From Klebsormidium nitens (taxonomy: Eukaryota > Streptophyta > Klebsormidiophyceae > Klebsormidiales > Klebsormidiaceae): a DNA stretch of 64,000 nt. Where the stretch lies: contig DF236974.1 in the NCBI GenBank assembly GCA_000708835.1, forward strand, positions 236,626 through 300,625, read 5' to 3'. The position numbers and the translations under genes were made by a program. This document shows positions 23,801 to 33,900 of the stretch, in pieces. The notes beneath the pieces were generated by a model. That model saw only the letters and a program-made list of their open reading frames with translations. It made no database searches and had not been told where the DNA came from. Each line of letters starts with the position of its first letter. Within the stretch, counting starts at the first letter, position 1.

Positions 23801-26800
23801 CTTCTGCATGGGCCTCCAGGGCGACCTCGAGGGGGAGTTCCCTGCCTGCCTCGAGGAGGGGGGGGCGAGGCCCACGCCGGGCCCGGATGCCGGAACGAGC
23901 CGGACCAACTACACGTTTGTGTTTCCGCAGAGTGAGCCCACATCTGATCATCCTTTTCGAGAAGACGGTGACTTGTTTCTATTTCTTGAAGTTGGGCAAT
24001 GAAGTCGAGCGCGTGATGACATTGGCGCGCTTGTTTTGTTCTTCGAGCGACACTCTGTACCCTGTGAATTCTGGCAACTGGGTGAAATCTCCAGTGGTTA
24101 ACGGCTTTCCTTGCCGCAGTCTGTTGCATCCGACAGAACGGCACGAATTTCGACTAAGCTGTACGCGAACTTTTGGTTCTTGAATGAGGCCACTCTTCAC
24201 AAATGGCCGGGGCCCGGCGCTTCAATAATCAGCTGCACTTGAGGATCATTTGACGTGTACGCTTCCCACTTCTGTCGCCGCAACAAGCAGTTTGAACGAG
24301 ACAAAAGCGAGACATATTATGTGTCCCTTCGTTTGGCACTCCCTCCGCCTCCGTGTCCATACAAATCTACCTTCCTTTTCCCAGTACCTTTCCCACATTC
24401 CCTGGAACTCAACGCTCCAATATCTCTGATCCTGCAGCCACCGTCCTCGAGGGAGGCTCCACTCTCCTGTGGCCCCTCTGGCTGCACGCGCGTGACGTAG
24501 GCACCCTCCAGTTCCACACCCTTCTCTACTACGAGCCGGGCCCCCCCGGCCCGGTCATGAAGTACCGCACCGCGCGTGTCACCAGCAGCATCCACGTGGC
24601 ACCCTCCCTGGCCGTCGGGGTGAAGCTGACGCTCAGCCCCGCGCGGTTGGACCGACACCTGCTCTGGCTCGACGTCGAGAACAAGCATGCGCAGGTTCGT
24701 AGTCGCTTTGCAGTTGCTCTTTGGTATCCCCTCTTTATCCAGCTTATAATCCACCTCTTTCTGACGTTCTCGGTTCTGGCGTTCTCGGTAAGAATATCAG
24801 TGACGCTGCCTTGGGATCAGGGCACTAGCTGAAAGTGTTCTGCAAATCACGGAAGGTCTTCTTTGCCGTGCATTGCATTCGATCCAAGCTGCCAGCACAC
24901 GAGCTTCCTTGTCGTTTGAGTTCGGCTGAGGCTGTCATCGGCTGACCATTCTGAAACTCTACATGAGGACGTCTTCAAGAGCGGCCTGTCTTTGAGCATC
25001 CTTACTCCTCTGCTTGGCTTTCGCAAATCCTGATCAAACGCCTAGGTTCTTTGGAACCGCGAGGAGAAGATGCCACTTTCACGCTCTATTTACATTTGCT
25101 ACCCCCTTCAATACTCTCTGTGAAATGACCACGTTCTCCGCTCTTCCAGGAAACATTCACGCTGCGCCAGGTGTCATGCGCCGGGGCCCACTGGCGCCTC
25201 TCCCCCCTCCAATCCCCGGGGGGCTCTCGCCTGGCCACTCTCGCCCCCTCCCAGGCAACGTCCCTCCTTTTCCACATCGAAGCGTCCGCAGAAAGCCGGT
25301 CACCGGGCGAGCCGTCCGGGAAAAGTGCGTCGGAAGACGGGCAGTTCAAGAGCACGGTGCGGTTGGACAGCGCCGAGACTGGGGGCGCGATCGACGTGTC
25401 TTCGGGGCCGTTGCTGAGGTTTCACGCCAGAGAGCGGTGGCTGCAGAGCGACACAGCGGCGGTGGGGTCGAAGCCGCAGGTGGGCGGCTCTGCTCTATGT
25501 TCGTTCTTTTGGACTGAAGAATGGTCGATCGGTTGACGCTTCTGTTAGCTTCTTGCCTTCCATGCTTAGCAACCATCTCATCCAGAGTTCCCCACGTCGA
25601 CAAGTCGGCTTTTGACGACTCACGTCGTCTCGATGTGCAGAGTCGTTCGGCCTACTTGCCAGACACAGCTTGTCGAGCCGTAGATACCTCAGGCTGCTTT
25701 TGGCCGAAAAAGGAAAGTGTCTTCTGCTGAGCAGTGTTCTTGTTTCCTTTCTGCAGCCTCGCCGCAGCAGTGTGGATCCTCCGGGGCCCGTCCCCGAGTC
25801 GTCACCCCTCGATGTCATCCTGGTGTGGGAGCAGCAGGAGCGGCGCAAGAGCATCTCAGCCGTCGAGGACCCCGCCAGGATTGGCTCCTTCCACATCTGC
25901 CACCAAAGGTAGGCTACCGTGGAAACCTATCTGGTTTCTTCATCACGGACCGGATCCGCTCCCAAAATGTCACGTGTCTTCTGGAGGAACTGTGACGGCC
26001 CTCCAAAACTTGAACTTTTCTGGAACATTTCATTCTCTTCTCATAGTGGACTAGTCCTAATGTTGGAGACAAAAATCCTGCACACACGTTTGAGCATCGT
26101 GCTGGCCGGGGCCAAATCCTCGGCGTGTCCGGTTGACCGGTAAAGTGGGCTCACATCCGAAAACTTTCTTGAAAACGCAGTTTCGGCGCCCAAGACACTT
26201 CAGATTCGTTCACAAAGCACAGCAAGTGACTACAAACAAAGGCCCTGTTTTTCACGCTTCACCCCACGCTTGTGCAGTCTCAAGGGCCTGTCCCCCGTGC
26301 GATGGCTCCTCACGGGACCTCCCTCCCCCGTGCTCGCCTCCTTCGCCTCATCTCCGCTCGTGGAGATCCCCCTCTCCCTCCGCGTCCGAAACTGCGCCCC
26401 GGCCCTCGCCACCGTCCGAATCGAGGTCCTCGACCCGTCGTCCGAACCGTCAAAATCGGACCCGGGGGGCTGGTTCTGCCCCCCAATTCTTCCCTCGCCC
26501 TCGAGCACTGGTGACGTGGTCAGCACACTTGGCGCCTCGGGCTCGCCAGCGGCCGGGGGGGATCCCCCAACCGAAGACCAGCCTTGCGGGACCACCCCCT
26601 GCCCGCCGTACATCTGGTCGGGAACCACTTCCCGAGTGGTGGAAGACTTGCGGCCGGGGGACGAGGCCGCCGTGTCGCTGAGCGCCGCGGTGTTTGCGCC
26701 CGGGGTGTATGACGTGACCAAGTACCGGGTGAGTTGGACGCTGAAGCCGTTGCCGCCCACCACTGAGGAGGTGACACCTGGCGCGGACGCGGCGCGGCCG

Positions 26801-27076
26801 TCGGGCCTGCCACCCCGGCCGAAAAGCGCGACGCCGGCTGCGAAAGCGCAGAGTAGCGCCTCAGGGACCCAAGCGAGGGGCGGTGCCGATAGATGGGGAG
26901 CTGATGCCGGCCAAAATTTAGGGGCCGGGAGTTTGGGCGGGTTTGAGAAAGAGGGCAGCGGATTGGGACAGACTTGGTTGCTTGTCGTGAAAGAAGACAG
27001 CAGTGCTTCCCAGCCACCTGAACTTAGCCGTCAGCAAACGCCTGTCTCAAGTCCCGAGAACCTTCTGGATATTTGA
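11862..27076 (+). CDS. TRAPPC8: TRAPPC8 (Trs85-type TRAPPIII subunit)
   Basis: Subunit of the TRAPPIII tethering/Rab1 exchange complex in ER-Golgi traffic and autophagy. Eighteen exons in consistent phase: 11862-12015, 12690-12784, 13349-13448, 14273-14540, 15075-15384, 16102-16356, 16855-17061, 17572-17703, 18674-18895, 20879-20983, 21425-21569, 22110-22272, 22671-23166, 23676-23931, 24438-24694, 25150-25479, 25757-25908, 26278-27076; about 1,481 residues, slightly long for the family. Recognised segments include HEAVDHPVACLLV, FGADACRLLQIN, VSATRKGLKNQLKNFWF, YRLLAGDFRGDKAWKHLAG, YISDHVHFALGRI, VHFEDHRTYSS and LLWPLWLHARDVG. The last exon has a low-complexity tail of about 100 residues. The ninth intron (18896-20878) contains a U2 snRNA gene. 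Several introns carry copies of adjacent exon edges. Confidence 0.94.
12037..12066 (+). repeat. Downstream copy of the 3' end of TRAPPC8 exon 1
   Basis: GAGCGTCCTGCAGCGAATCA followed by GGGGTGAAGTTC repeats the end of exon 1 (CAGCGTCCTCCAGCAGATCA, then ATGGTGAGCTTT) about 45 bp downstream, donor region included. This is a 3'-edge copy, like the one at 3826 in the synaptotagmin gene. Confidence 0.65.
13052..13107. repeat. Two adjacent perfect hairpins in a TRAPPC8 intron
   Basis: Hairpin 1: arms 13052-13064 and 13069-13081 (ATTATCAACGCGT and its exact reverse complement) with a 4-base loop. Hairpin 2: arms 13084-13093 and 13098-13107 (GTCAGGCATA and its exact reverse complement) with a TTTT loop. 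Only two bases separate them. No coding potential or terminal-repeat element is evident around them. Confidence 0.9.
13958..14205 (+). repeat. Two tandem copies of the start of TRAPPC8 exon 14273
   Basis: Copies begin at 13958 and 14100, each after TCTGCAG, with TGGCCAACAGCGAC then GGGCACTG, and continue for about 85-105 bases (…GAGGCGGTGGACCACTC in the first). The exon proper starts at 14273 with the same sequence. Spacing is 142 and 173 bp, and part of the upstream intron (GTTATGATCTCTGCAG and the like) is repeated. The first copy has an internal deletion removing the ACTTCCGCGAG to TTTTCGGAG portion. The second is interrupted by frame-breaking changes. Confidence 0.9.
15840..15905 (+). repeat. 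Decayed copy of part of TRAPPC8 exon 16102
   Basis: GATGAAGAAGCAGCTCAAAA, then CCTTTGGATTTGCGGC and CGCAACTGTCGAAGCAGCC, aligns with exon bases beginning CCTGAAGAACCAGCTGAAGA at about 16120. The intron motif TTCTCCGGCCTT also occurs twice (about 15942 and 16080). It is more diverged than the other copies and so presumably older. Confidence 0.6.
19491..19536 (+). promoter_or_regulatory. Candidate promoter elements of the U2 snRNA gene
   Basis: Plant Pol II snRNA genes use a TATA box near -30 and an upstream sequence element about 35 bp further out. A TATA-like TACATAAA lies at 19529-19536 (-32 to -25). A weak USE-like GTCCAGTCGA lies at 19491-19500. The TATA spacing is right, but the USE match is poor. 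Confidence 0.4.
19561..19735 (+). ncRNA. U2 spliceosomal snRNA
   Basis: The first ~47 bases match the near-invariant U2 5' region (ATACCTTTCTCGGCCTTTTG, then GGCTAAGATCAAGTGTAGTA), including the branch-point recognition GTAGTA at 19594-19599. The rest folds as U2: stem IIa 19608-19613 with 19622-19627, stem IIb 19628-19635 with 19639-19646, Sm site ATTTTTCGG at 19660-19668, stem III 19672-19679 with 19699-19706 plus an inner 7-bp stem, and stem IV GGTA/TACC at 19718-19731 around a TTGCAC loop. Arms pair perfectly although the bases differ from familiar U2 sequences, which argues for function rather than a pseudogene. The 3' end is approximate. It lies in the ninth intron of TRAPPC8, same strand. 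Confidence 0.94.
21961..22034 (+). repeat. 38-bp direct tandem repeat in a TRAPPC8 intron
   Basis: TGGAAC, then TTCTGTTGACGAGGGTTTGC followed by CGACT, occurs at 21961 (with GTGCTG in place of TTCTG) and again at 21999. Two units in head-to-tail order about 75 bp before the acceptor of exon 22110. Confidence 0.85.
23522..23592 (+). repeat. Copy of the start of TRAPPC8 exon 23676 with lost acceptor
   Basis: About 70 bases (TGACGATGCACCAGCTGCCA, then GAGACGCTCCATCACGGAGA) repeat the exon start 154 bp upstream with few substitutions. The AG before the real exon is replaced by ATG in the copy, so it lacks a usable acceptor at that position. Confidence 0.9.
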
Positions 27077-28002
27077 GGAGGCGTTCTCGAACAGATTGTT
27101 GTCGAAAAGAGGCTCGTATTGCCAATCAATGCTTCACAGGGCGTCGATTCTGAAGGTGCTTCACCAACTGCAGATCATCAACCAGTGTCCATATTTACTT
27201 AGTGTGATTGTCAACCTTCGATTCTCCAGTGGGCGTGGATGTGGCTGCATGACGGTATGTTAATCGGCATCGGTTGTTGTGTCATCATATTGAACAAGGT
27301 CAGTCAACTCTTGCATCCCGTTGTTACGATTTTTGGCTTCCAAGTCCTTAACACGACAAGCTCACACTCGTGCACAGCAGTTATAGATACGGTCTAGAAA
27401 ATTGGCGGCCGAGAAATCTTCATGCACGCATGTGATGGCGCCGGACAGTGCTGACTATTGTTTACAATCACATGCAATGGACTCAAAAGCCCGGCGTGAC
27501 CGCGCCTAGCGCCATCGACAAGCGCGATCGTATATTAAGGTTATACACAAACAATATGCAAGACCCGGAATTCCATATGTAGCGCTAGCTCACCTCGAAT
27601 GCATGCGCGCGTATAGTAAGTTGACGGATGGCCGGGTCTTCTATATATAGCTCGAGAATAGACCGGCCAAGAATGTAGCCAGTGACGGTAGGTGTACTCA
27701 TTGTGCAGGTCATGCAAACGTGCTGCGAGCCGCCGCTGATCATAATTTGAGTTGATTTGTGGACGGTCGAATGGCGAGGAGCAGCTGCCCTACCTGAAAG
27801 GAGGGCTTACCGGCCAGCTTGCGACGAATTGATGTTGATAATACTGTGAAATTCGCAGCTAGCGCTCGATCATCAGCCCGTCACTTCGCGATTAGAGTCA
27901 ACTTAATCGAGAATACAAGCTTAAGTGAGGAGGCTGCGCACCTTCGCAACCTTTGGCCTTCTACCAGTAGTGTACGCGCAACCCTTTTTTGGGATCCTTC
28001 TG
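27077..28002. other. Intergenic region
   Basis: Between the TRAPPC8 stop and the first in-frame ATG of the membrane-protein ORF. It is more AT-rich than the coding blocks. I recognise no exon, RNA gene or element. The open frame of the following gene extends back to 27925 without an ATG. Confidence 0.5.
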
Positions 28003-28806
28003 ATGCCCTCACTTATGCGGAGCTCACTTCGTTGTAGAGTTCTGCGTGTCGAGTGGATGCTGAGGCTTCTCCGTGGCGTATTTGTAGCGCTAGGAGCTGA
28101 GGTGCTTGCAGGTACGCTTTCACCAGCCATGGCGGCCGTCACTGCCCGCCGCCTCCTTGCATGCGCGCCTCCGGTCTTCCTGTGCGCGGCCTGCTTGCTC
28201 TTGCGCACCTTCCTGCTCGCGCGCTTTCTGGAAGGGAGCCACGCAGCTGAGAGCAACAGCAGCTGCGATTCTGCCCTCTCGGTCCACACCCACCTCTTCT
28301 ATCCGCTGAGACCCATCTTCGAGGCCGGGGTGAACCACCCTGCGGGTCTGCTCGTAGTCGGGGAGCTTTTCCTTCTGGTCTTTGTCTTCGCGCTTCTGGC
28401 TGGCGTCGAGTCTTGCAGAATGCGCGCGCGCCTGTCTTTGAAGCTTGGTGCATTCCACCAACTCCAGAACCTTGCAGCAGCCTTCACTAGCTGCATGGCG
28501 TTCTGCATAGTCTTCCTGCCATACTATCTGCTCAGCGGAGGAGAACTAGATCGGCGCGTTCAGTATGTAGAGAGTAACAGGCTAAGGCCGCGCATGATCG
28601 AGGTCTGGCCCGAGGTCGCCCTTTATGTCCTAGAGCCTTCTGCCGTAGCCCTTACTTGCGCCCTGAGCAGTAATCCCTTTGGCATTACGTTAGGATTGTT
28701 AGTCGCTTCGACCGCGCTGGCATTCTACTTCTGCAACATCTCGTGGGACAGCGTGTGTTTCAAATTGAGCGAAAATCGTTTTATCCCGAAAAAGAAAAAT
28801 GAATAA
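28003..28806 (+). CDS. Multi-pass membrane protein of unknown family
   Basis: A single open frame of 267 residues from the ATG at 28003. An ATG at 28129, in a better context (ACCAGCCATGGCGG), would give 225. Hydrophobic segments occur around APPVFLCAACLLLRTFLLA, GLLVVGELFLLVFVFALLAG, CMAFCIVFLPYYLL and LGLLVASTALAFYFC, so at least four membrane spans are likely. An N-x-S/T site (NSS) lies in the loop after the first. It ends in a lysine-rich tail. I do not recognise the family. The next ORF (28851-29222) is also hydrophobic, in another frame, and could be the rest of the same gene after a short intron or a frameshift. Confidence 0.55.
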   Translation: MPSLMRSSLRCRVLRVEWMLRLLRGVFVALGAEVLAGTLSPAMAAVTARRLLACAPPVFLCAACLLLRTFLLARFLEGSHAAESNSSCDSALSVHTHLFYPLRPIFEAGVNHPAGLLVVGELFLLVFVFALLAGVESCRMRARLSLKLGAFHQLQNLAAAFTSCMAFCIVFLPYYLLSGGELDRRVQYVESNRLRPRMIEVWPEVALYVLEPSAVALTCALSSNPFGITLGLLVASTALAFYFCNISWDSVCFKLSENRFIPKKKNE

Positions 28807-28850
28807 AATCAAAAAACACACCCCCCAGCTCACCCCAAGCGATCGAAGAA

Positions 28851-29222
28851 GTGGCAGGCATTCGATATCAGATTTCGATCGCGTTCACCTTATTATGGCG
28901 TCTCTTTACGCTACGGCTCCTTTTCAAAGACCCTTCGCTCCTGTTCCAAGTCCTTGCAGTCGTGATGGGGAGAGCAGGCTTTGGGACTTCGGAGATAGCA
29001 CTCTTGTTCTTCTTGATTGATTTGGTCGGCCTTACGCTGTATGTCACCTACTTTGCGCTGCTTGAGGACGGCCCTTCGGTGGGGCTGTGCACGCTTGTGG
29101 CGGCGCTGACTGTCCTGGGACCAGCACCGACGCTCGCAGTTTACTGCGCTTATCGGGAGAAGAAGATTGCGAAATCAATGGTAATAAGCTGGGACCGGAG
29201 GTTTGCGGCAAGGGCAGCTTGA
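28851..29222 (+). CDS. Hydrophobic ORF, possible second exon of the preceding gene
   Basis: An open frame of about 123 residues. The first codon in the frame at 28851 is ATG, but the frame is open further upstream to about 28820. It carries three or four hydrophobic segments (LLFQVLAVVMGRAGF, LLFFLIDLVGLTLYVTYFALL, LCTLVAALTVLGPAPTLAVYC) and ends with a basic cytosolic-looking tail. It follows 28003-28806 by 44 bases in a different frame. I found no intron whose splice sites and phase join the two cleanly. Function unknown. Confidence 0.45.
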   Translation: MAGIRYQISIAFTLLWRLFTLRLLFKDPSLLFQVLAVVMGRAGFGTSEIALLFFLIDLVGLTLYVTYFALLEDGPSVGLCTLVAALTVLGPAPTLAVYCAYREKKIAKSMVISWDRRFAARAA

Positions 29223-30972
29223 TGTGAATTTGTAGGAAGGTACTGGTTGCTGTTACACAGCACTACAAGTTATCTAGAAGGTGACTCCCGTGATGGGCAA
29301 TTCTGCCTTCGAGAATAAAGATGTGTCAACTTGGTGGGCAATCGGGCGTTGTTCTGGTGCACTGTTTAGAGCTCGGTCACTCATCTGGAATCCGTTTAGC
29401 CAGATTAGATCTGTGAATTCAAAGGTGAGAGAAAGGTTCGTCATGTCAACCAATCGGTGCCTGCACCCTTCGTCGTGCACAATCTACTCGTTTGGTGTTC
29501 GTGTCACATTGAGGCTGACCAAAAGGCTTTGGACTTCATGTTGGTCGGAAAGGCTTAGGCACGGTCACCAACTAACATCAGCTGCCGACCATGCCTTCCT
29601 GCGGTCCACTTGCTGTGACGTATTTGGCCTTCCAATTAAAGTTGCAACTTTGCATACTGGCATTTCCATATGTCAGTAGCCTAAGGGTGAAGTGATCGTA
29701 AATGTTGGCAGCAGTTTTGCGTTGCATCCACCAAGGAGCTTAGTTGTTGACGCGGACGGTTGCGGACCTCATGGGAAGTTGTAGTGCATGTTCGCAAAAC
29801 AGCCGAACGGCGAAGTTAACCATATTCTCCTGGCATTCGTTAGATGGACATGCCTCCATGTCTCGTACTCGTCTCGTAAAGCCCGCATAGCCGCATATCG
29901 AAGCAGAGAGGGGCGTGCCGAATGATGGCAATCAGTGGCCCTAGAGCATATGCATCTACTCTTCGTACGCGCGATAAGTGTTTGATAAAAGCCCCCGTGA
30001 TGGCGCTGCAACTAGCCGCCCCAGGAGTGCTGAATAATGGAAGCAACTATCTCGCAGTCTCGACACTCGGCGACGCATGTACTTTGTATTCCACGTCGTG
30101 ACTACACCAGGAGATGTCACGATTACCTACGTGTATCATCCGACTTTGCGCCTGAAACTCTGAGTACTGACTTCCATCATAGAGGGCGCAGCCCGAGTTG
30201 CCTGATCTTGTTGCGGCTATTTGTTTGCGCTTCAAGTTTCTGCATCCATGTAGCTACTGTTTGGCAAGAACGCCTGATTCAGCAGTCTGGCGATGTGTCA
30301 TAGCCGCATGCTATTTGTCATTCAAGCCATGGACATGGACAGAGATAGAGAGAAAGACCACCTCAATGGAGGCTATCAGCCGCTAATTTATACCTAGACA
30401 TGATAGCTAAATTTGTAGCGGCCGCGCAGCCCGCGCGCCCCCCCTCCGACCATAAATTGCGGGGTTTTTGGGGAGGTTCAGCGACTTCCTCTTCGACATA
30501 CCTATACGCCCGCGGGCCGCGGCCCACCGTCCTGACGTCTACAGGCTACAGCTGTAGCCTGTAGCAGGGTATTGACTTACCGCAGAGGAGGCCTTGCCTT
30601 TGAATTCGAAGTAATACGGTATCATAGCCATGACTGCCCTGACATCACCATTGGCATCAGCTCAGGCATGGCGCATCCTGCACAATCTCTTGGGCCGCAT
30701 TGTTCAAAGGACGGGCCAGAGCCCAGGATTGGCAACAACTTTCTGAGAGCGCGGCTCGAAGCTTTGACAAAAACCAAGCCAGGCTGGGAGCAGCACTAGA
30801 CTGAAGATAGGGTGAAGCAGTCAACCGCGATATCCACTTATGCAGTGATTCCTGGAAGAGTATGAACTAGCTTGGGTTTGCAGCGGAATCGGAAGCATCA
30901 TCAAGGAGGCAATGTAAGCCCAATGCAAAAGTAAGAAGGTGCTTCGAAAGAAGGCCTTTGCAAGATTTAGCA
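29223..30972. other. Intergenic region with a GC-rich island and a palindrome
   Basis: No supported gene. A GC-rich island at about 30418-30535 ends in a perfect palindrome at 30539-30564 (listed separately). Open frames such as 29281-29679 have no recognisable content. Confidence 0.5.
30539..30564. repeat. Perfect 26-bp palindrome
   Basis: CTACAGGCTACAG is followed directly by its exact reverse complement, with no spacer. It lies at the right edge of a GC-rich island about 400 bp upstream of the FANCJ start codon. Confidence 0.9.
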
Positions 30973-33900
30973 ATGGCCCGGTTCAAGTCCACCCTTGAAA
31001 GGCAGAATGTTTACAAGATTGCGGGCTTTGACGTCCAGTTCCCAATGAAGCCTTATGGGCCCCAATTCACTTTCATGCACAAGATGCTCACAACCCTAGA
31101 ACTTTCAAAAACATCCAGCTCCGCGAATGCACTGCTGGAGTCACCTACTGGCACTGGGAAGTCGCTCGCGCTGCTCTGTGCAGCGTTAGCTTGGCAGCAG
31201 CATTGTAAGCAGCATGGGTGTCCTCCACCTGTTCCACCAGCAGGTAGTACAGAAGCTGGGCAATGCGCTGACCCTCAAGCAGCTATGCAAAGTGGAGGAG
31301 GTTTTTTACCAGGTGAGGTGGAGCTCTTGGATGTTGAGAGGGCGTGTCCTGAATGGATACGCAGGACAAATGCATTTCCCAGGATGGAGATTTGAGCTGA
31401 AAGCAGCTTTTCAAGGATTAGGGTTTCGTACTCTCGACAACAAAGACACTGCCCTCAGGCTGGATTGTCTAGATATGCACCACCGCACTTGAGAAAATCA
31501 TCTCCATACGGTGGTGCAGATCTCAATGCACCTCCTGCTGAAGAAGGTGGTGTCCCTGACCTATCAGATAAGGTCAAGCAAGCTGCCAAGAAGGATGCCA
31601 GCAAGTCCATCCCGAAGATCTACTATGCAACGTAAGCAGAGGGATTACTGATTGTGTGCAACAAGTGGTGGTGCAAAGTCTTCGCAAAACCTTCAGCATA
31701 TTTTCCTGCATGCAGATTCGTTACGTCGAACAAGATATTGGAATTAGATAAAAGCGCTACCTCGAAGTAAGGCTTGACCTGATGTTTCGGAAAAAGTTTA
31801 TCTTCTTGGATCTGGTATTCTTCATAGGTTTTGCCTCTCTTGACAAGGTACAAAAGTTTCGTTGTTCTCACTTATGCTTCAACTCATTGCAGGAGAACTC
31901 ACTCGCAAGTGAGCCAGGTGGTCCGGGAGCTATCAAAAACTGGGTATCGAACACCGATGGCTATCCTTGTGAGTGGCAGCTTCCTGAGTGCTCTTTGGGT
32001 GCTCAGTTGATGCCAATTGATCTCTTGCACAGCCTGGTTCAGAAGCTGTGAACGTTAATTCACCAATCCCTCCAGCAATGATAAGATCCCGGTCATAAGT
32101 GCTGCAAACGCTGCCACTTACAGTGGCCAAATGAATCTCTTCAGGCCGCACGAAAACACTACTGTACTCACAAGACCATCTCCAAACGGAAGGACATCAA
32201 CGAAGAATGGTAGGTATATTCTACCACCAACTAGGGCTTTACAAAGGTGAATGCAACAGAAGTTGATGTGTAAGAAGGTCGGTATGAGCTTGGTGCGCTT
32301 TTGATTTGTGCTGGATCACAGGCTAGCTTGTCTGAGCAGATTCCTGATCTGACAATGAAGCTTCCGCTGAGTCGCTTGCTTCTTTTCTTCTGCAGCAAGA
32401 ACCTCCTGCTTGAACCAAACGGCTGCTCTTACAACCGGTAAGCCTATAACCAAGCATGATATCTGTCATTTGAAGAACTCCTAGCTTGTTTTAGACCGAA
32501 ATGCGATACGAATTTCGGCCGGCCAGCATGAATCAACTACCCTGCACAGCAGAGTCGAGGACCTTCGAAGAAGAATCCCAAATACCATGAGTTGACTTGG
32601 ATCTATCCTCAGGAACATGTCAAAAGTCAAGACGCACCCGTCTCTTCAGCATGGGGCTGTCAACGAGATTCATGACATAGAAGATCTGGTCAAGATTGGA
32701 AAGCAAGTCAAAGGTGAGTTGCACAAGATCGCAAATGTAACATAATAGAGATGCTTAGACGCTCGTATGAGCCGCAAGTAGAGCAGTATCCTGGGACGCC
32801 CCTCTGGCTCTGATTGTGGATATACATTTCGAAAGTCTTAATGATCAAGGCCCTACCATCGATGTCCACAATAATGGGGAACAAGCATTGATGCCATTCC
32901 CATGCTGACGTTGCAGGGTGCTCTTACTTCGCTTCCAGAGCGCTGGCAGCAGAAGCTTCGATCGTCTTTTGCCCTTACAACTACATCATTGATCCTGGTG
33001 AGCTTAAGTGACCAAGCTTGCACTTTATGCATTGGAAAAAGATGTATCGCCCCTTCTATTTCATGAGTGCAGTTCTTCTGAGTGCTTATCGTACGTAGTA
33101 GGTACACTTAAGGATCTGGTGACGGGAATTCCTTAAGTCCCTTAAGGGCTTCTCCTTGCCAAAGTTTAAAATTCAGGGCTGAGATGAAATTGTCCATCGT
33201 TTCATGCAGTGATCAGGAAAGCCATGGAGATGGACATCAAAAACTCCATCATCATACTAGATGAGGCGCAGTAAGTTCTCTGAACTCTTCATTGCCTCCA
33301 ATTTCTTCTATGTTCCTTCGATGTTCTAACATCTCCGGCAAGGGGATCTGTAGCTTTTATCATAGACTGTCAAACGGCCTATCATTGAGCACAAGGGGTT
33401 CTTTGAACTGCCGTCTTCCTGATGCAATCCTTGAAGGGGAGACACTGCATCGGGCTCGCCTTGGCTCAGACTCAAAGCTTTTTCTCGCTCTTCCTTTGTG
33501 CAGCAATATAGAGGATGTGGCTCGCGAGGCAGCAAGCACAACTGTGGACCTCGTCGCACTGGACGGTGAGCAGTCTCCCGCTGAACTCGTCAAGTCCAAA
33601 GATCGTCGCAGGTAATACAGTCGCTGTAAGTAATCGCTCCCGTACTCCCAAGACATCCTTGAATCAGAAGCATCATCTGCATTTTCAGGCAGCGGCATAT
33701 TCTTTCTGATAGAGCAATAAACGATCTTTCTTTAACATGCTTAGTCGCCATTTGCAGAGGTGCGCCTCGAGCTGCAGAAGATGGTGCATGAGGAAGGGCA
33801 GATGGAGACGTACCAGCCGCTGATCGACATGACGGAAGGGATCATCTCGTGGATAGAAGAGAAGTCGCAGGGCCTGAAGAAGGACGGTCAAGAGCGCTTC

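Noticed and set aside
1-27076. Assembly error or collapsed haplotypes as the cause of the exon-edge copies
   Set aside because: Copies differ from each other by many substitutions, indels and stops and are of different ages, which assembly duplication would not produce. Raw-read confirmation is still listed as a check.
29281-29679. 132-residue plus-strand frame
   Set aside because: No recognisable motif, composition or splice context; consistent with a random open frame in intergenic DNA.
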